The notes below the pieces were generated by a model that saw only the letters and a program-made list of their open reading frames with translations, was not told where the DNA came from and ran no database searches. A stretch of DNA of 64,000 bases, from positions 1 through 64,000 of the forward strand of contig JAAEAF010007944.1 of NCBI GenBank assembly GCA_011037195.1, read 5' to 3'. A program made the position numbers and the translations under genes. This DNA is from Triatoma infestans (taxonomy: Eukaryota > Arthropoda > Insecta > Hemiptera > Reduviidae). This document shows, piece after piece, positions 32,482 to 44,360 of the stretch (positions within the stretch are counted from its first letter, which is position 1; each line of letters starts with the position of its first letter).

Positions 32482-33210
32482 CTACTATAATTAGTAATTT
32501 TTCCGCATTAGAACCTTAGATTAAGTTATCTTAATTAAAAAAAAAAAAAAAGGATCTGAATAAAAATATATGACTTTTTAAGTAATATTAAATGAGCTTA
32601 GGGAATAAAAAAAAACGATATCGTACAGTTTTTGTTTTTTGTCACATCGCCGACAGCGTCATCAGTTATCCTTATTTTTTACTAAATCTCTGTTTCTAAC
32701 ATGGAGTGTAGTACTGAATATTTCTATACCTTTAAAGTAAGCTAAAACAAATAATATTAAACTCTGTCGTGTGAGTGTTTCACTACAGTTTTTTTTTTGC
32801 CAGATAGGAAGATAGTTTTACCATAATCTTTAAAAATATTCCAAGAAATAGTCAAAAAATTAAAAAAAAAAATTAATTAGAAAAACTGTTTTTAATCATA
32901 ATGTAGATATTGGAAAAATATTAAAAAAATATAATGTATAGGTAAGATATTTTACACAACATTGCACATACAAAGTGAAACATGGAATGTGCAATACGCT
33001 TAACTTAATCACAGTTAAATTAACTGAACTTAATTAAGCAGACAATATATATTAACCTTTAGGTAACCTGTAGTAATGTCAAGATAAGCGCTTGCAATAT
33101 TACTAGTTAGTTTGCAACCTTGTTCATACAATCCCTCCCCCTTGCCCCTCCTCTCTCTCTCTCTCTAAATTCAGTAAATTACATTTGTTTAATAGATATA
33201 CTTCAAAGTG

Positions 33211-33244
<34 letters not shown>

Positions 33245-33548
33245 TTGTTCATGATTTTTAGATATTTTTTAGAGCAGTAACCATTCTTGATGAGAATTGT
33301 TAAATTAGTCAAGTAAAATCTCGAAAGAAATATAAAGAATTTGGGTATTATTCAATCATTTAATTGTTTCATTCATGATGCCTAAATAATGGACACTAAA
33401 AAGAATACAGATTCCGTTTTAAAAAAATGTTAATAATCCCATTTGTACTTCAAATTCAAACAGAGATCATATGGTATACTATGTGATCGCAGAAAACATT
33501 ACTAATATACCAATTTTAAAAATAAAAACTTGTACTAATCGGTAAAGA
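32482..33548. other. no gene seen; REP end motif, CT and AT microsatellites
   Basis: 32768-32795 carries the minus-strand REP terminus (gtgtgagtgtttcac). (CT)n lies at about 33149-33166 and (AT)n at 33211-33244. No coding feature. Confidence 0.55.
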
Positions 33549-34165
33549 ATGGCCACCATATCAAAGAATAATTACCAGAAATCAATACGCTATAACTTAC
33601 CAATAGAACGTCAAACATCCCACGCAACAAGAGGCCTTCTTAATTCCTATACAATAACAGCAGGCGTTCTTCAAGGTTCTATGCTGAGTCCCGTCCAATT
33701 CAACCACTACATTCAAGACCTCTTTCAAAACCAACCCATGCGTATGATGTTTCTTTGTATACAACATCATGGAGAATTGGCACTATTACAAACTTAGTAA
33801 TAACTGCAATAGATAAACTGACCGCTATACTAAATAGTAAAATAAAAATAAATCACGACATAATTAACGCCATATTGTTTACTAAACGTAGATCTATAAT
33901 AAACTGGTAAATTAAATACAGCAATACTTTGATCCCTTACGTTAATAATGTCAAGGTCAAGTACCTCGGCATAACTCTGGATACAAATTGAACTTCTCTA
34001 CACCTACGTGAAGGACAAAATGAATTCGGGAAAACTGATTATCAAACTACTTTTCCGTTAAAGCGATTCTAAAATGAATATAAAAGGAACGCAAACTCCT
34101 ATTTTACAAAGGTATCATGAGACCGATGTTACTCTATACTACTAGTTTCTTCTGAAACCTGATTA
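33549..34165 (+). pseudogene. Jockey-type reverse transcriptase fragment
   Basis: The frame 33549-33797 contains SHATRGLLNSYTITAGVLQGSMLSP (the AGVPQGSxLxP motif B) and an HYIQDLF segment. Motif C (YADD) is lost in a frame break. Downstream, NAILFTKRR and VKYLGITLDTN (the KYLGxxLD thumb motif, about 33955) appear in other frames, then LLFYKGIMRPMLLY-like residues near 34100. The copy is decayed and lacks its 3' end. Confidence 0.65.
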
Positions 34166-34174
34166 GTAGTTGTA

Positions 34175-35065
34175 TCATCAAGAATTTCTCAAGTCTATTT
34201 TGAGACCGGAGATCATTTGACAGTATCTCTTGGTGGATTGACCACTGTTTTCCAGACTTAGGTTTATGCTATTCTTTGTTGTTTCTTGGATGAGAGAGGG
34301 TACGTAACACTAACTTAAAAGGTGTTCGTTTCTGCTCGGGCAGCTAAGCTGCGCTGAAGGCGCTAAGTTCATGTGTCTTCACTTCCAGGTTGGTGTTAGA
34401 ATGTTCTAAAAGACTGGAAGAGCTTTCTTCTCTGAAGGATGTCGTTCTAGTCTGGGTACCAGATCATATGGGAATTTTTGGGAATGAAGTGGTGGATAGG
34501 TTTGCCAACTTAGGCGCCTCTCTCTCTTTCTTTGTTCCCGAGGCTGCTATTGGCTTGTCTTCTGGCACATGTCTGTCAGGTTTTCAGTCATGGACAGCTT
34601 CACAACATTCATCCTTATGGATGAGCAAAGTTGGTTATAGGCAGTCCAAAATGTTCATCGGGGGGCTACACAAGGCAATTAGTGAGATGTTGCTATGTCT
34701 TTCACGGAGCTCTCTCAGGCCTCTGGTGGTTCAAGGACACATCTCTAAGTGATGGCGCTCATGCCGGATCTATTTTATACTGTCTGTGAGACAGAAAAGG
34801 GAACACCCATCCATCTTATGACAGATTGCCTGGGTTGTGAGGAAATTAGGTTCAGGACCTTTGGTCGGAACAGGATATCTGTGGAAGAGCTTAGGCTATT
34901 TTCCCTTAAGGTTATTGTCCGATTTGTTCGGACTGCGGTGAATCGTAGAATCCGGGTCTGGAATTAGTTCTAGACCCGGTTTGTTGGTGTTCTTCTTAGG
35001 GTATCTCTATGGGTCCAGTGGGGCTTCACAGGGTTTTGGCGCTCCCCACAGACAAATAATAAACA
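34175..35065 (+). pseudogene. RNase H-type LINE fragment (family A)
   Basis: Starts in the RNase H domain (VYFETGDHL near 34195, then VFQT.VYAILCC, DERV(R)NTNLKGV near 34300). The frame 34390-34752 has VLECSKRLEELSSLKDVVLVWVPDHMGIFGNEVVDRFANLG, with the usual GHMGI changed to DHMGI. After a break, 34749-34967 has LMPDLFYTVCETEKGTPIHLMTDCLGCEEIRFRTFGRNR, in which the first zinc cysteine is Tyr. The 3' end matches 19900-20045 and ends at an AAATAATAAA tail near 35065. Confidence 0.8.
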
Positions 35066-35879
35066 TTAACAAAAATTCCTTAAACTGCAACTGACTCACC
35101 ATGGCATAATAAAATCGACTGACGATAAATCTTAAATAATTGCAGTGCATTCCTTGATTCAAAACTAAAACTTCTCTCCATTCCAGGCTATCATCCCAAT
35201 CCCCTCTGCCGTGAAATAATCTGCTACAATCCTTCCATTCGCTACAGACATAAATGTTCAAAGCATATCTCCTTACATTTTTCTCAAACTCCAGGTTTTC
35301 TCTCTTTTTAATATAAATTCCTTACTCTTATCCTAAATATCTCTAATAAACAATCTGTAAGAAGGCCATACTGTAAGTAAATGTACATTGGTAATTCTTT
35401 ATGTATATATTTGTTAACAAAGCTAAGATTGTCCAATGGAATAAATACTCTTCTTTTTTGGAAATTCACACACCAGCCAGCGTCAAATGGGTTTTAATTT
35501 TCAAGTATCAAAAACCATGCCTATCTCCCTCCAAAAACTGCCAAAAATCGTATTTCAATTCGGCAATTTTTCCGAATAGTCAGTCTGCAATCAACAATCA
35601 ACTGGTGACATCAATCCAATATTCTTTAGTTGTAGCAAATGCAGCAAAAAATGCAAGAAGTTTATAAACGAACTGCCTGCACATGTACAATTCCCTAAAT
35701 TGTAGCGAATGTAATTAAAGAAAAATTGTATTATGTAAATTGTAGCTACAATGAAAACAGAAGCGCTATGATGTATTTATAATTTCATTAGTGGAAATTA
35801 AAAAAAAAAAGTAGGATATACATAGTATAAAAAGAATAACTCCATGACAATAGATTGTCCACCAATTTAAGTCCTTACT
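35066..35879. other. no gene seen
   Basis: No domain recognised in the open frames 35007-35261 (-) and 35401-35667 (+). Confidence 0.4.
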
Positions 35880-35899
35880 TCAAAACACTTGGGAAAATA

Positions 35900-36980
35900 T
35901 TAATACAGACAGTTAGTCAACCAGTTGGTCGCGTGGCCATCGGCGCCTTAGCCGTCTTGGAGGATTGGAGGGGATTGTGTTAAGAAGAGGTTAGCTGCTA
36001 AAGGATTAGGGTGTGATGTTAAGTTTTGATGAAATTTATTGCAGCGAGTTTTGGCAAGTTCAGAGATAAATGCAATGTTGAAATCTGTTTGTATAGTATT
36101 TATGATTACTTACATAAAAGGGAGCATTTAATAATCGGCGGAGTCTTTTAGATTGAAGTGTTTGTTCTCTGTTGATGTTAGATCGTTTAGCCGATCGCCC
36201 TAAAGCTGAAATCCGTAAGTCCATATTGGTACAAGTAGAGAAGTATGCAATCATCGTGTATTCTGCCTGTTAGTTTCGTTTGTCAAGTAATCTATCTTTG
36301 TTTGTATCGATTGTTTAGCTCAAAACGTTTAAGTCTTGTATGAGAGTCCCAAGTTAGTCTTTTGTCTAGGTATAGTAGAAGGTCGGCTAGCGGGATAAGA
36401 GTGTTGTACAAGAAGACAGGTGCAAGAGTTGTTCGTTTAAGTGTAAAGATTATGTATTTAGATTTTGTTGGGTTAATTTTTATGCGCAATTTTTGTAGCC
36501 AGTGTTCTAGTAAGTGAAGAAGATGAGATTGTAGATGACGGACAGTAGTTACAGGGATCAGCATGTGTAGAGTGAATGGGAGTGCCGTTGGCAAAAGTGT
36601 AAATGGAGCTGTTGAGAGTAGAAGTTAAGTCGGCTATGTAGATTGTGTAGAGGAGAGAAGCTAAGACGCTACCTTGTGGTACTCCGGCAAGGATAAGATA
36701 GATAGAAGTTTGGGAGGAGCTTTGGGTTACTAGGAAGAATCGTTCGGAGAAATAAGAGCAGAGAATGAGATAATATGTGCTGGGTAGAATAGTCTTAAGT
36801 TTCCACAGGAGCCCATCGTGCCATACCCTGTCAAAGGCCTGCGAGATTTCCAGGAATGCTGCGGCACAGAATTGCTTGAGTTCTGGAGAAGTGGCGATAG
36901 TGTTTTACTCGCTGTTTGTATACAACGCGATGGGCCTGCTGGATTGTGGAGTGACAGCCTCGAAAAAATCAATCTTATGA
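35900..36980 (-). pseudogene. Jockey-clade reverse transcriptase, C-terminal half to 3' end
   Basis: The minus strand reads in order: SQAFDRVWHDGLLWKLK (near 36850), YYLILCSYFSERFF, AGVPQGSVLA (near 36680; motif B), YTIYIADL, TFANGTPI where FADDTAI is expected (catalytic Asp pair lost), LLHLLEHWLQKLRIKINPTKSKYIIFTL (36540-36450), YLDKRLTWDSHTRLKR (36370), SKRLRRLLNAPFYVSN (near 36140) and RRLRRWPRD near the 3' end (35945). Several frame changes. It belongs to the same clade as 17850-18560 and 50409-51425. Confidence 0.75.
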
Positions 36981-38330
36981 TAGAAACACTAAATTTGAGA
37001 ACAAGATTTCAAGAGTTTTCAAAACTAACATCCAAAAGGCTACACATAACTCTTAAAGAATCAGAAAAAGCAACATCTTCTTACAAGTAATCAAATGTCT
37101 TCACTTGACTCACTGTCAAGGAGCCCTAGAAACAAGCTATAATTTTAATCCGCCAACTCTATTTACATCGCTCTTTTGCCCGGCCACAGTGATCATTCTT
37201 ATTCACTTTTCCTTCAAGCAGTACGTAAAAAAATGATTACTTATTGCAAAATTTCATTGGTGAACCTATATCTATGGTGTGTGTGTGTGTGTGTGTGTAT
37301 GTGTATTCATTCATTATTACATCGTCATCTACAATTTCTTGCCATACAATTTATATTGTGTTAGACATAAAATAACTATTTATTCTAATGCTTTTGTTAA
37401 AGTTTATAAATTATTGTAAGATATTGCTTTAGTAAATCTTATAAGATTCCTTAACAGTGCTGGAGAAATTGGAATAATATAAGACTACGTTATAGTCTCA
37501 CTCTCTCTCCATTGTTCTGCTCTTTAATAGTTACAATTCAATAAGTAAGTAGAACAGAACTAGAATCAATATTGTAGTTAAATCAGTGTTGCCACATTAA
37601 CAGTAACAAAACTGGAAAACTAAGACTCTGACTATATGTTTTGGTGTAAAATATTTGAATAGAGAAATGAAGACTTTATAGCTTTGGAAAGCGGAATTAG
37701 AAATAGGTATAGTTGACAGCATAGCAATGAGACGGTGGTAGGGGAAACATACTACCGAAGAGAGAACTGAAATACGGTTTAAACCAAAAAGGTGGGGAGG
37801 AGGGGAGGTTTAATAAATGGAAATGGTGGTAGTTAGTGAAGTTGATTATAATTGTTAATTACTTGTTTTGTCGAACCGTACCAGACCTAGATTCACCTTC
37901 CATACATCCAGGCAAGGCATTTTAGTATATTCTAAAGTATATGAGGGGCGGCTGAAAGCAGCCAGTCCTAATCTTACCACCCTTCTCTTGCTTTACAAAG
38001 AATAATTTAGAAAGGAGTTTGCTCATTTAAATAATGCATTGTGATTTTTTTGTTTTTGTTTTTATTTTACTTCCTTCGGATTAATGAGACCTTTGAGACT
38101 TCCGGGCCAGTCTATCTAAGCATATTTTAATTTTTTTTTTCTACTTTTTAATATATACATATGAGTGATGCTTTATTTCAAGCACATACACATAAACCTT
38201 GCCTTCAAAATATAAACAATAGAAAGTAACTATTATGGACGCCAAAGTAAATGGATAATACTTATTATGCAAAATGAATAAACATCCTTAATTTATTCAT
38301 TTTTTTTTTTTTAATTTTTTTTTTTTACTG
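36981..38330. other. no gene seen; GT microsatellite
   Basis: (GT)n at about 37276-37302. Open frames lack recognisable motifs. Confidence 0.5.
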
Positions 38331-38339
38331 GCAAGTATT

Positions 38340-38430
38340 GAGTTAATGTCAAATTTTCGTAACTAAGTTTTCAAAAGAAATACATATTTTGAGGTCCCCT
38401 GAGTACGAAAAAACTTTTTAACGAATAGTG
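38340..38430 (-). repeat. REP family fragment (right end)
   Basis: Minus-strand copy of gtactcaggggacctcaaaa, atttcttttgaaaac and gaaaatttgacat. The left parts are absent. Confidence 0.6.
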
Positions 38431-39630
38431 CATAAAAAAATAGCATGTTTTGAAGAATACTTTATAACTAAATTTTAATAGTGTTGTTAAGTATGCTTAG
38501 TGTTTTATCAAGTCATTTTTATTAGGGTTGTGAGGATAAGTTGCCTCCAGGAGAATACTGTACTAATAAGAAATGATAAAGTTTGAAGAAAGGCAATGCA
38601 AAGTTTATGGTCAGTCTAAAGCTTGTAAAAGTAATAAATAAATGTGAAAAATAAGCAGTGTTAATACACACAAGAAAATATGTAAGTAAATTGATATGTA
38701 TGAAGGTTGGTAGCAGCAAACGGCAAATTGGAGATTCTCCAGCCGATGGATTTTTGAAGACCATATAATCTTCATGCTCGAAGTGAATATCAAGTTTGAC
38801 CTTTCTGAGATTAAAGTAAATATATTAAATATTTATAATTTAATTTTGTAGAAAAAAATTGCTTTATAATTGATTAAATTAAGCAAATATTAATAAATAA
38901 ATAACTAGGAATAATGAAAGTAATAAAAAGTAATGAATCACATTAATTCTTCATAAAAAAAAAAAAAATTATTCAGATATACGGATAAATAATTACACTT
39001 AAAGATAAGATTAACTTGTATTACCTTGCCGCTCTCTCAGCCATACACCCATTTCCATTTAGTCATCTAAACCTTACCAAACACAATTGTACGCCTAAAT
39101 CTTCCACTTATTAAAATTCCTACTTTCCATGATAATGGGAACTGGATGTACGTTAGGGTAGAGGATAAAGTGGAAGATGGTGTTGAAGAACCAAGAAGAG
39201 TTTTTTTATGAAAAGAAGAAGGATACACTCCAGGGATCAAGTTGAATAAAATTGTTAGTAATTTATAAAGGGAAAAATACTGCTATACTATGGGAGGGGA
39301 TCAGGCGTGAGCGGGAATGGATGAAGTAACATGCAGAAATGATGAATGGTAAAGTCACTTGGATATATCATAAATAGTAAAAAGATGGAAAAACGTATGG
39401 CTTCCATCATGTCCTTTCGCTTAAATAAAGAAGTATAATATCAAAAAGTTATAAAAAGTAAATAAAATTAATTAAACTTCTTCATAAAGTTTTCCACATG
39501 GAAAAACATTGAAAACGCGATTTATGTGTTTAGGTAGGTATGTGGAAGCAAAAAAAAAAAAAAAAAAAACTGACAGATGTTGATTAACGAAACTAAAGAT
39601 GACTCAGTAAGTTTTTATTTATGAGAAAAG
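38431..39630. other. no gene seen
   Basis: AT-rich intronic sequence. No feature supported. Confidence 0.5.
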
Positions 39631-39639
39631 TGAAAAATG

Positions 39640-39950
39640 TAAGAGGCCTGTCAGAAAAAGAATCCGACATTAAATTTTTTACCTGCGCAATGTAATGTCG
39701 GTAGGGCGCCGCCACTTTTCACACTGGAGTAGGATTATTCATCATGCGCATGCGTGAATTTTCATGCCATCGTCTGAGTACTACGATATTCGTCGGAATT
39801 CTAGCATGAGCCAGATTATAGAACGTGTGGAACAGATATTTGTCAATAGCTTGGTGATGCCAAAGTCTAAAGAATTCGTAAAAAAAAAAAAAATTAAAGC
39901 ACGCTTCAAGCCACCGTAACATCCATGCCACGTGGAGGTGGACCTCTAAA
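39640..39950 (+). mobile_element. mariner-like transposon, 5' end fragment
   Basis: Begins gaggcctgtcagaaaaagaa, resembling the terminal repeat of mariner-family elements (gg-ctgtc-gaaaa). After ~160 bases comes an ATG (39807) opening MSQIIERVEQIFVNSLVMPKS, which fits the I-E-Q-R-x-x-x-K-F start of mariner transposases only roughly. The frame runs into an A run at 39880. No catalytic part or right end was seen. Confidence 0.4.
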
Positions 39951-40059
39951 TATCCGTCTAGTCCGGCGCATTACCGCTACTTCACGAGCAAACTCAACAA
40001 AGTCTTTAAATATTTATAGCACTTTCCATTAACTCTTTGCAGTCTTCCGGTTACTACTC

Positions 40060-40608
40060 TCCTCTCCTTTTCAGCTTGAATTGCATGAGGATTCTTGCCT
40101 CATCGAGGAGAGGACTCCGAAAGAGAACGTGATGCACTGTGACTAGTTTACCTCATTCACAATTTGGGGAATCTTTCAGTCCCAACTCATGAATCTTAGA
40201 ATTGAACTCACTGTGGCCCGTGAGATATTGCATTACGGTTTGGGATAGCTCCAGCCATCGATGCAGATTCGGGAAGAACTCATATGCGATTCTCCCTGGC
40301 TCTGCCTCATAAGAGCGTCTTTGCCACTTCCCCATCTCGTACTCTCCGATCTTTTTCTTTGCGAGAGCAGGAGGCATCTGACCGGACAGTTCCTCACCAT
40401 TAAGGACAATTATTTCTCCTTTTTTATACTTATAGGTAAGGGCCCTCATCTCTACAAGGAGATCAAGCGGCAACACACCAGCGACCGTGGATGATGTCGC
40501 GTAGGCCCTTGTTACAGAGCAGAAAATGGCTGTTTGCATTCGTAATAGAGTGCTGTTGTACGACTGCATGTCAAGCTTAAAGAATTCGTAAGATCCACTA
40601 GGTGACAA
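40060..40608 (-). pseudogene. R1-type non-LTR retrotransposon, C-terminal fragment
   Basis: The minus-strand frame 40608-40153 has SVTRAYATSST(V)AGVLPLDLLVEMRAL (the R-x-x-RAYRTxSTxAxxVxAGxxPLDL block that follows the reverse transcriptase in R1-clade ORF2), a W-rich middle (KWQRR, HRWLELSQTVMQYLTGHSEFNSKIHELGL) and DSPNCE, then, past a stop, VHHVLFRSPLLDEAR, the CxxC...HxxxxC zinc region with one cysteine changed. R1-type elements usually insert into rDNA or other fixed sites; this is a dead copy in an intron. Confidence 0.7.
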
Positions 40609-41572
40609 TGCTACGGCTCATCCTCATCATCGCACCATCATTCTTAACAAAAAATAGAATTCTGCCTGTTCGCCAAGCTCCTTACTCTTCAGACTTGGCT
40701 TGGTTGGTTCCAAACATAAAGACGACACTGAAAAGCTCCTAATTTGAGAGTAGTGAGTAGCTAATGCAGAACGAAACGGCAGAGCTGTAGGCCATTCTAA
40801 AATTCGCCTTCCAGAAGCATTTCCAGCAGTGGAAGGATCAGTGGGCTAAGTGTGTGGTGGTACAAGGGACCTACTTTGAAAGGAATAGTGTCCAAACCCC
40901 ATTGCAATATGCAACATTTTTTCCCAGGCTGAAGTTTGAGACAGACATCGTACTTCTTTAGGATAAATTTTGTATTATGATCAAAGTACACTCCTTCCTC
41001 TTTAACGCACTTGTTAAGTTCGTGCTCACTACTTGAAGGACACAAGCTTGTTCATCTAAAATGAACGAGAATTCGTAAGATGCACTAGGGGACAATGCTA
41101 CTGCTCATTCTTCGTCGCATCCCAATCAGGCTTTCTTAGCAAAAAATGGAATTCTGGTTGTTCGCGAAGCTTCTTACTCTTCAGACATGGCTTCTTCCGA
41201 ATAACGGTTGGTTCTAAACATAAAGACGACATTGAAAAGCTCCTAATTTGAGAGTAGCTAATGCAGAACGAAACGGCAGAGCTGTAGGCCATTCGAAAAT
41301 ACGCCTACCAGAAGTATTTTCAGCAGTGGAAGGATCGGTGGGCTGTGCGGAGGCACAAGGGGCCTACTTTGAGAGAAATAGCGTCCCAACAGGGACAATT
41401 AGATATGAAACATTTCTTTCCCGGCCGAAGGTCGGATTGTTTTTAGACAGACATCGTACTTCTTTCGGGTAAATTTTGTATTATAGTCAAAGTACGCTCC
41501 TTCCTCTTCAACGCACTTGTTAAGTTCGTGTTCCCTATGTGAAGGACACAAGCTTGTTCATCTAAAATGAAT
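40581..41572. repeat. tandem duplication, two ~490-base units
   Basis: Unit 1 (40581-41067) and unit 2 (41068-41572) are direct repeats sharing gaattcgtaaga, gacaatgctac, gcagaacgaaacggcagagc, cttgaaggacacaagc-like and aagcttgttcatctaaaatg phrases throughout. Unit 1 overlaps the start of the R1-type frame. The plus strand of unit 2 has a 74-codon frame (41248-41472) and the minus strand of unit 1 an 82-codon frame (41045-40797); neither gives a domain I recognise. Confidence 0.75.
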
Positions 41573-41961
41573 CTCATAATTGTAGTTAATTCCCTCTTCT
41601 AAATGAAACTGCGAATCCCGAAAATATTCCTTGCTCTCTTGGCTAAAAAAGGATGAGTAAGATGGAAGTTCACTAATAATCTTGGCCTCCACTAGCACTC
41701 AAAAATTATTTTCTGCACAATCAATGCATGCCACTATTTGGGAGTGGTTGTTATTTGATGAAATTCTTAAATTCAGTTATTTTGGAGGAGGTTAAAGTGT
41801 CTTTTTTAAAAAGCAGTCTGTAAATTTCAATTTAGATACTTATTATTTTTTTTTCATATGTCACAAATTTTCTGGATGACGCATATGATTACGATTCTTT
41901 TAAACATAGATAATTAAATGTTTGCATCATTATGGTAAAATAATAAATGATAATAGCTCAC
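41573..41961. other. intron, no feature
   Basis: AT-rich sequence immediately downstream (minus sense) of exon A. Nothing recognised. Confidence 0.5.
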
Positions 41962-42110
41962 CTTTGGTGCCCCTACCTCCCTGGTAGAGATGCCCATCTT
42001 CTCGTGGTGGCGCAACTGGACGGGATATATGATTTGATAATAGTGTGCACCGATATTTCGCACCAGCTCCTGGTTTTGTCGGTATTGTCGTAACAATCTT
42101 TCCACCTCAC
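41962..42110 (-). CDS. host exon A, putative ADAM-family metalloprotease, propeptide region
   Basis: A 149-base exon on the minus strand: acceptor tttatttacag at 42111-42121, donor AAAG|gtgagc at 41961. The first two bases complete a codon from an upstream exon outside the window; then 49 codons run without a stop (E-V-E-R-L-L-R-Q-Y-R-Q-N...ISTREVGAPK) and end in phase 0. The segment AHYYQIIYPVQLRHHEKMGI resembles the start of the propeptide of insect ADAM proteins (the mind-meld/ADAM12-like group), where an I/V-Y-P-x-x-L motif opens the prodomain. ADAMs are membrane-anchored zinc proteases that shed or bind surface proteins. No catalytic HExxH is in the window. The splice sites and frame are seen; the family is recalled knowledge and should be searched. 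Confidence 0.7.
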
Positions 42111-42531
42111 CTGTAAATAAAAAAAAATATTTTTTTAAAAATTCAGTTTTTATTTATATTTTTCTACCACAGTTGAATAATGCTAGTGTTCCAGAACAAA
42201 AACTTAAAGCTTAAGTAAACTCTATATATAAACGCTAGCCATAATCTGGCGATGGAATAGAATCAAAAAGTGGGCAGAACCAACAAAGTTAAGATACGGA
42301 TAATATCCTAGAAGTTATGGACCAAACCATATATTCAATAATGTGAAAATTATTCCAACAAAAGCAATCTTACTGTTTTAATCTCAAGAGATTTATCAAT
42401 TAAATAAAGATTTGGATGAAGTTGCTATAAAATATACCTATTAATAATATTAAATTTAAATAGAAGTTCTTAAATTAAACATTGTTTCAACATTTTAAGA
42501 GTAAATAATTTCTTTTTTTTTTTTTTAATTT
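42111..42531. other. intron, no feature
   Basis: Acceptor polypyrimidine region of exon A, then AT-rich sequence with no feature. Confidence 0.5.
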
Positions 42532-42755
42532 AAGGCGCGTCAGCATCTTTGGTCATTGGCGCCTGGATCCTTCTCAGGACACTGCCGGCCTCCGGACAGT
42601 GTTCTCTCGTTACAGACAACACTTCATCACCAGACAGTGAGGTGTACTGCAGGGACTCCTAGGAAGAAAAAATCTAAGGTTAGCACAGCTGGACTCGATC
42701 CTGGCCCTCCGCGTGGGAGTCCTGTACGCTAACCAATTAGCTATTCCCTTCTCTA
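42532..42755 (-). repeat. SINE family 2 copy, subtype with a different 3' end
   Basis: The minus-strand head near 42755 (gaatagctaattggttagcg, a degraded A box), the body with ctcactgtctggtgatgaag and cggaggccggcagtgtcc, then a 3' end aatgaccaaagatgctgacg that also occurs in the 51.4 kb copy but not in the 25-31 kb copies. An (ATT)n lies just outside at 42766-42783. Confidence 0.7.
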
Positions 42756-43190
42756 AGAGTAGATTATTATTATTATTATTATTTTTTCTGTTGATGAAAT
42801 TTACAACTATGTATTTACAGGATGTGAAGGGAGGAGATATCTCCCCATGGAGGTACTCCCAAGCACTAGTTAACTTTTACTGGCCGTAGAGATGATCGCG
42901 AGGCTAACGGCGTTGCACATAAATATTATGTGCGGACAATCTCTGAATGGGGGAATTAGGATGTGCAATGGTGACATCATGGAATTTTTTTTGGGAAAGG
43001 GAATTTGACTAATTAGGGAATAAAAAAGGCACATTAAGTTCGGTATGGAGGGTAATATTAGAACCATCAAAATGAGGCGTTTGTGATTCCACGAATGGGG
43101 ACTTTGGATTGGCAGGATTGGATACGATAGGAATTGGAATGCTTGGTTGAATCTTTAAAAGAGTAAATTAAATATTAGAAAATTTGATAT
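42756..43190. other. no gene seen
   Basis: A slightly GC-richer stretch without a recognisable motif. Confidence 0.4.
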
Positions 43191-43620
43191 AATTTTTCTT
43201 AATTTCAACCATATAAACTCAACCTTTCTGAAGGTAATCTACCCATTTTTTTTTGTAAGGAAATTATTGCAATCGCGCCAAATTTTCGAAATTGAATTTT
43301 AACAGGAAATATATGTTTTGAGTTTTCTTGGAGTAGGAAAAAATTCGACTAGCCTGAATGAAAAAGTCGGAGGAAGCTCAAATTCCGTCTAGATACTAAC
43401 CACTTCATGTGACATGAAAGTTTCGGGCAAATTCTATCAACCAAAAATGTGACTTTACTGAAAGTTCTTCCTTTTTTTTTTTTTTTTTTTTTTTTGTTTT
43501 TCGCAATTTCTCGAACAAGGCTTCAAACGGTTTTGGTTTAAACTTTGTATATTATCTACATACATAATATGTAGCTATCACTTTATATTTGAATCATTTT
43601 TCCGGGGAAAACTGATTTGG
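43190..43620 (-). repeat. REP family relic
   Basis: The minus-strand right end (ctactccaagaaaactcaaa, atatttcctgttaaaattca, aatttggcgcgattgcaata) is followed leftward in REP sense by degraded middle parts. A T tract at 43471-43495 lies inside. Confidence 0.5.
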
Positions 43621-43651
43621 GGGGGGGGAGTTTCTGGGGAAATAATTCTAC

Positions 43652-44360
43652 TGTATTGGAATCAGATGTCTTGGTATCGGGAGTTGAAGTGAGGAGTAAG
43701 TGATGATTGTTAGTTAGAGAGTTTTAGAGAATTGTTGCTCGAAATACGTACAACTGATTTATGAAAATAAACTATATTTTAACAAATAATTTAAAGTGTT
43801 TGAAATAGATAAACTAAGATGCACAATTGTAAATGAATATAAGAATTATGAAATGTTTAATAAATATTAAAGAAATAGTGTTGAAAACCTTGAATAGGGA
43901 CGCGCTCACGATATGTGAAACTTAACTGCTTGATAACTCCAACTGACGTGAACTGATGTATACTGGTCGTAAACTGATATGATACTGATCCCCTCCTCCA
44001 GTGGGGCGACGTTTATATTTGCATCACTCACACATCGGCGGATGTGTAAGTACGTGCCACACTAAGACATCTCTCGTAGTATATTGACTTTAGGGGAGGT
44101 CGGTCCGGGGTGGCGACAGATGGTGGCCAGGTGGCCTCTTGAGTGTACATTGATCCTTGTATGAAGGAAATACAGGCCAGGTGTACATTGACCCTTGTAT
44201 GAAAGGGTTTTGCCGGCGGCGGTTCTTTTGACTGTATATCGACCCCTGTTTGAAAGGGTTTTGCCGGCGGTTCTTTTGACTATAATATCGACCCCTGTTT
44301 GAAAGGGTTTTGCCGCGGTTCTTGACCTGCAGATAGGGGCTGGCTGGAACCACTAGTTAT
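43652..44360 (-). repeat. LTR family L3, probable solo LTR with an internal minisatellite
   Basis: Shares its frame with the LTR at the right end of the window (63180-63895): tcagatgtcttgg at one end, atagggacgcgctc in the middle, and ctggctgg-accactagtta at the other. Orientation is from the primer-binding site next to the 63 kb copy. No internal region adjoins it here. 44158-44330 contains about three tandem ~60-bp units (gacccctgtttgaaagggtt, then ttgccggcggttctttt). Confidence 0.6.

Noticed and set aside
41248..41472. 74-codon plus-strand frame in the tandem duplication
   Set aside because: Its equivalent in the first unit is interrupted, and no family resemblance was convincing on either strand.
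44090..44353. 87-codon minus-strand frame with repeated QNPF motifs
   Set aside because: The peptide repeats come from the 60-bp minisatellite inside an LTR, not from a selected protein.
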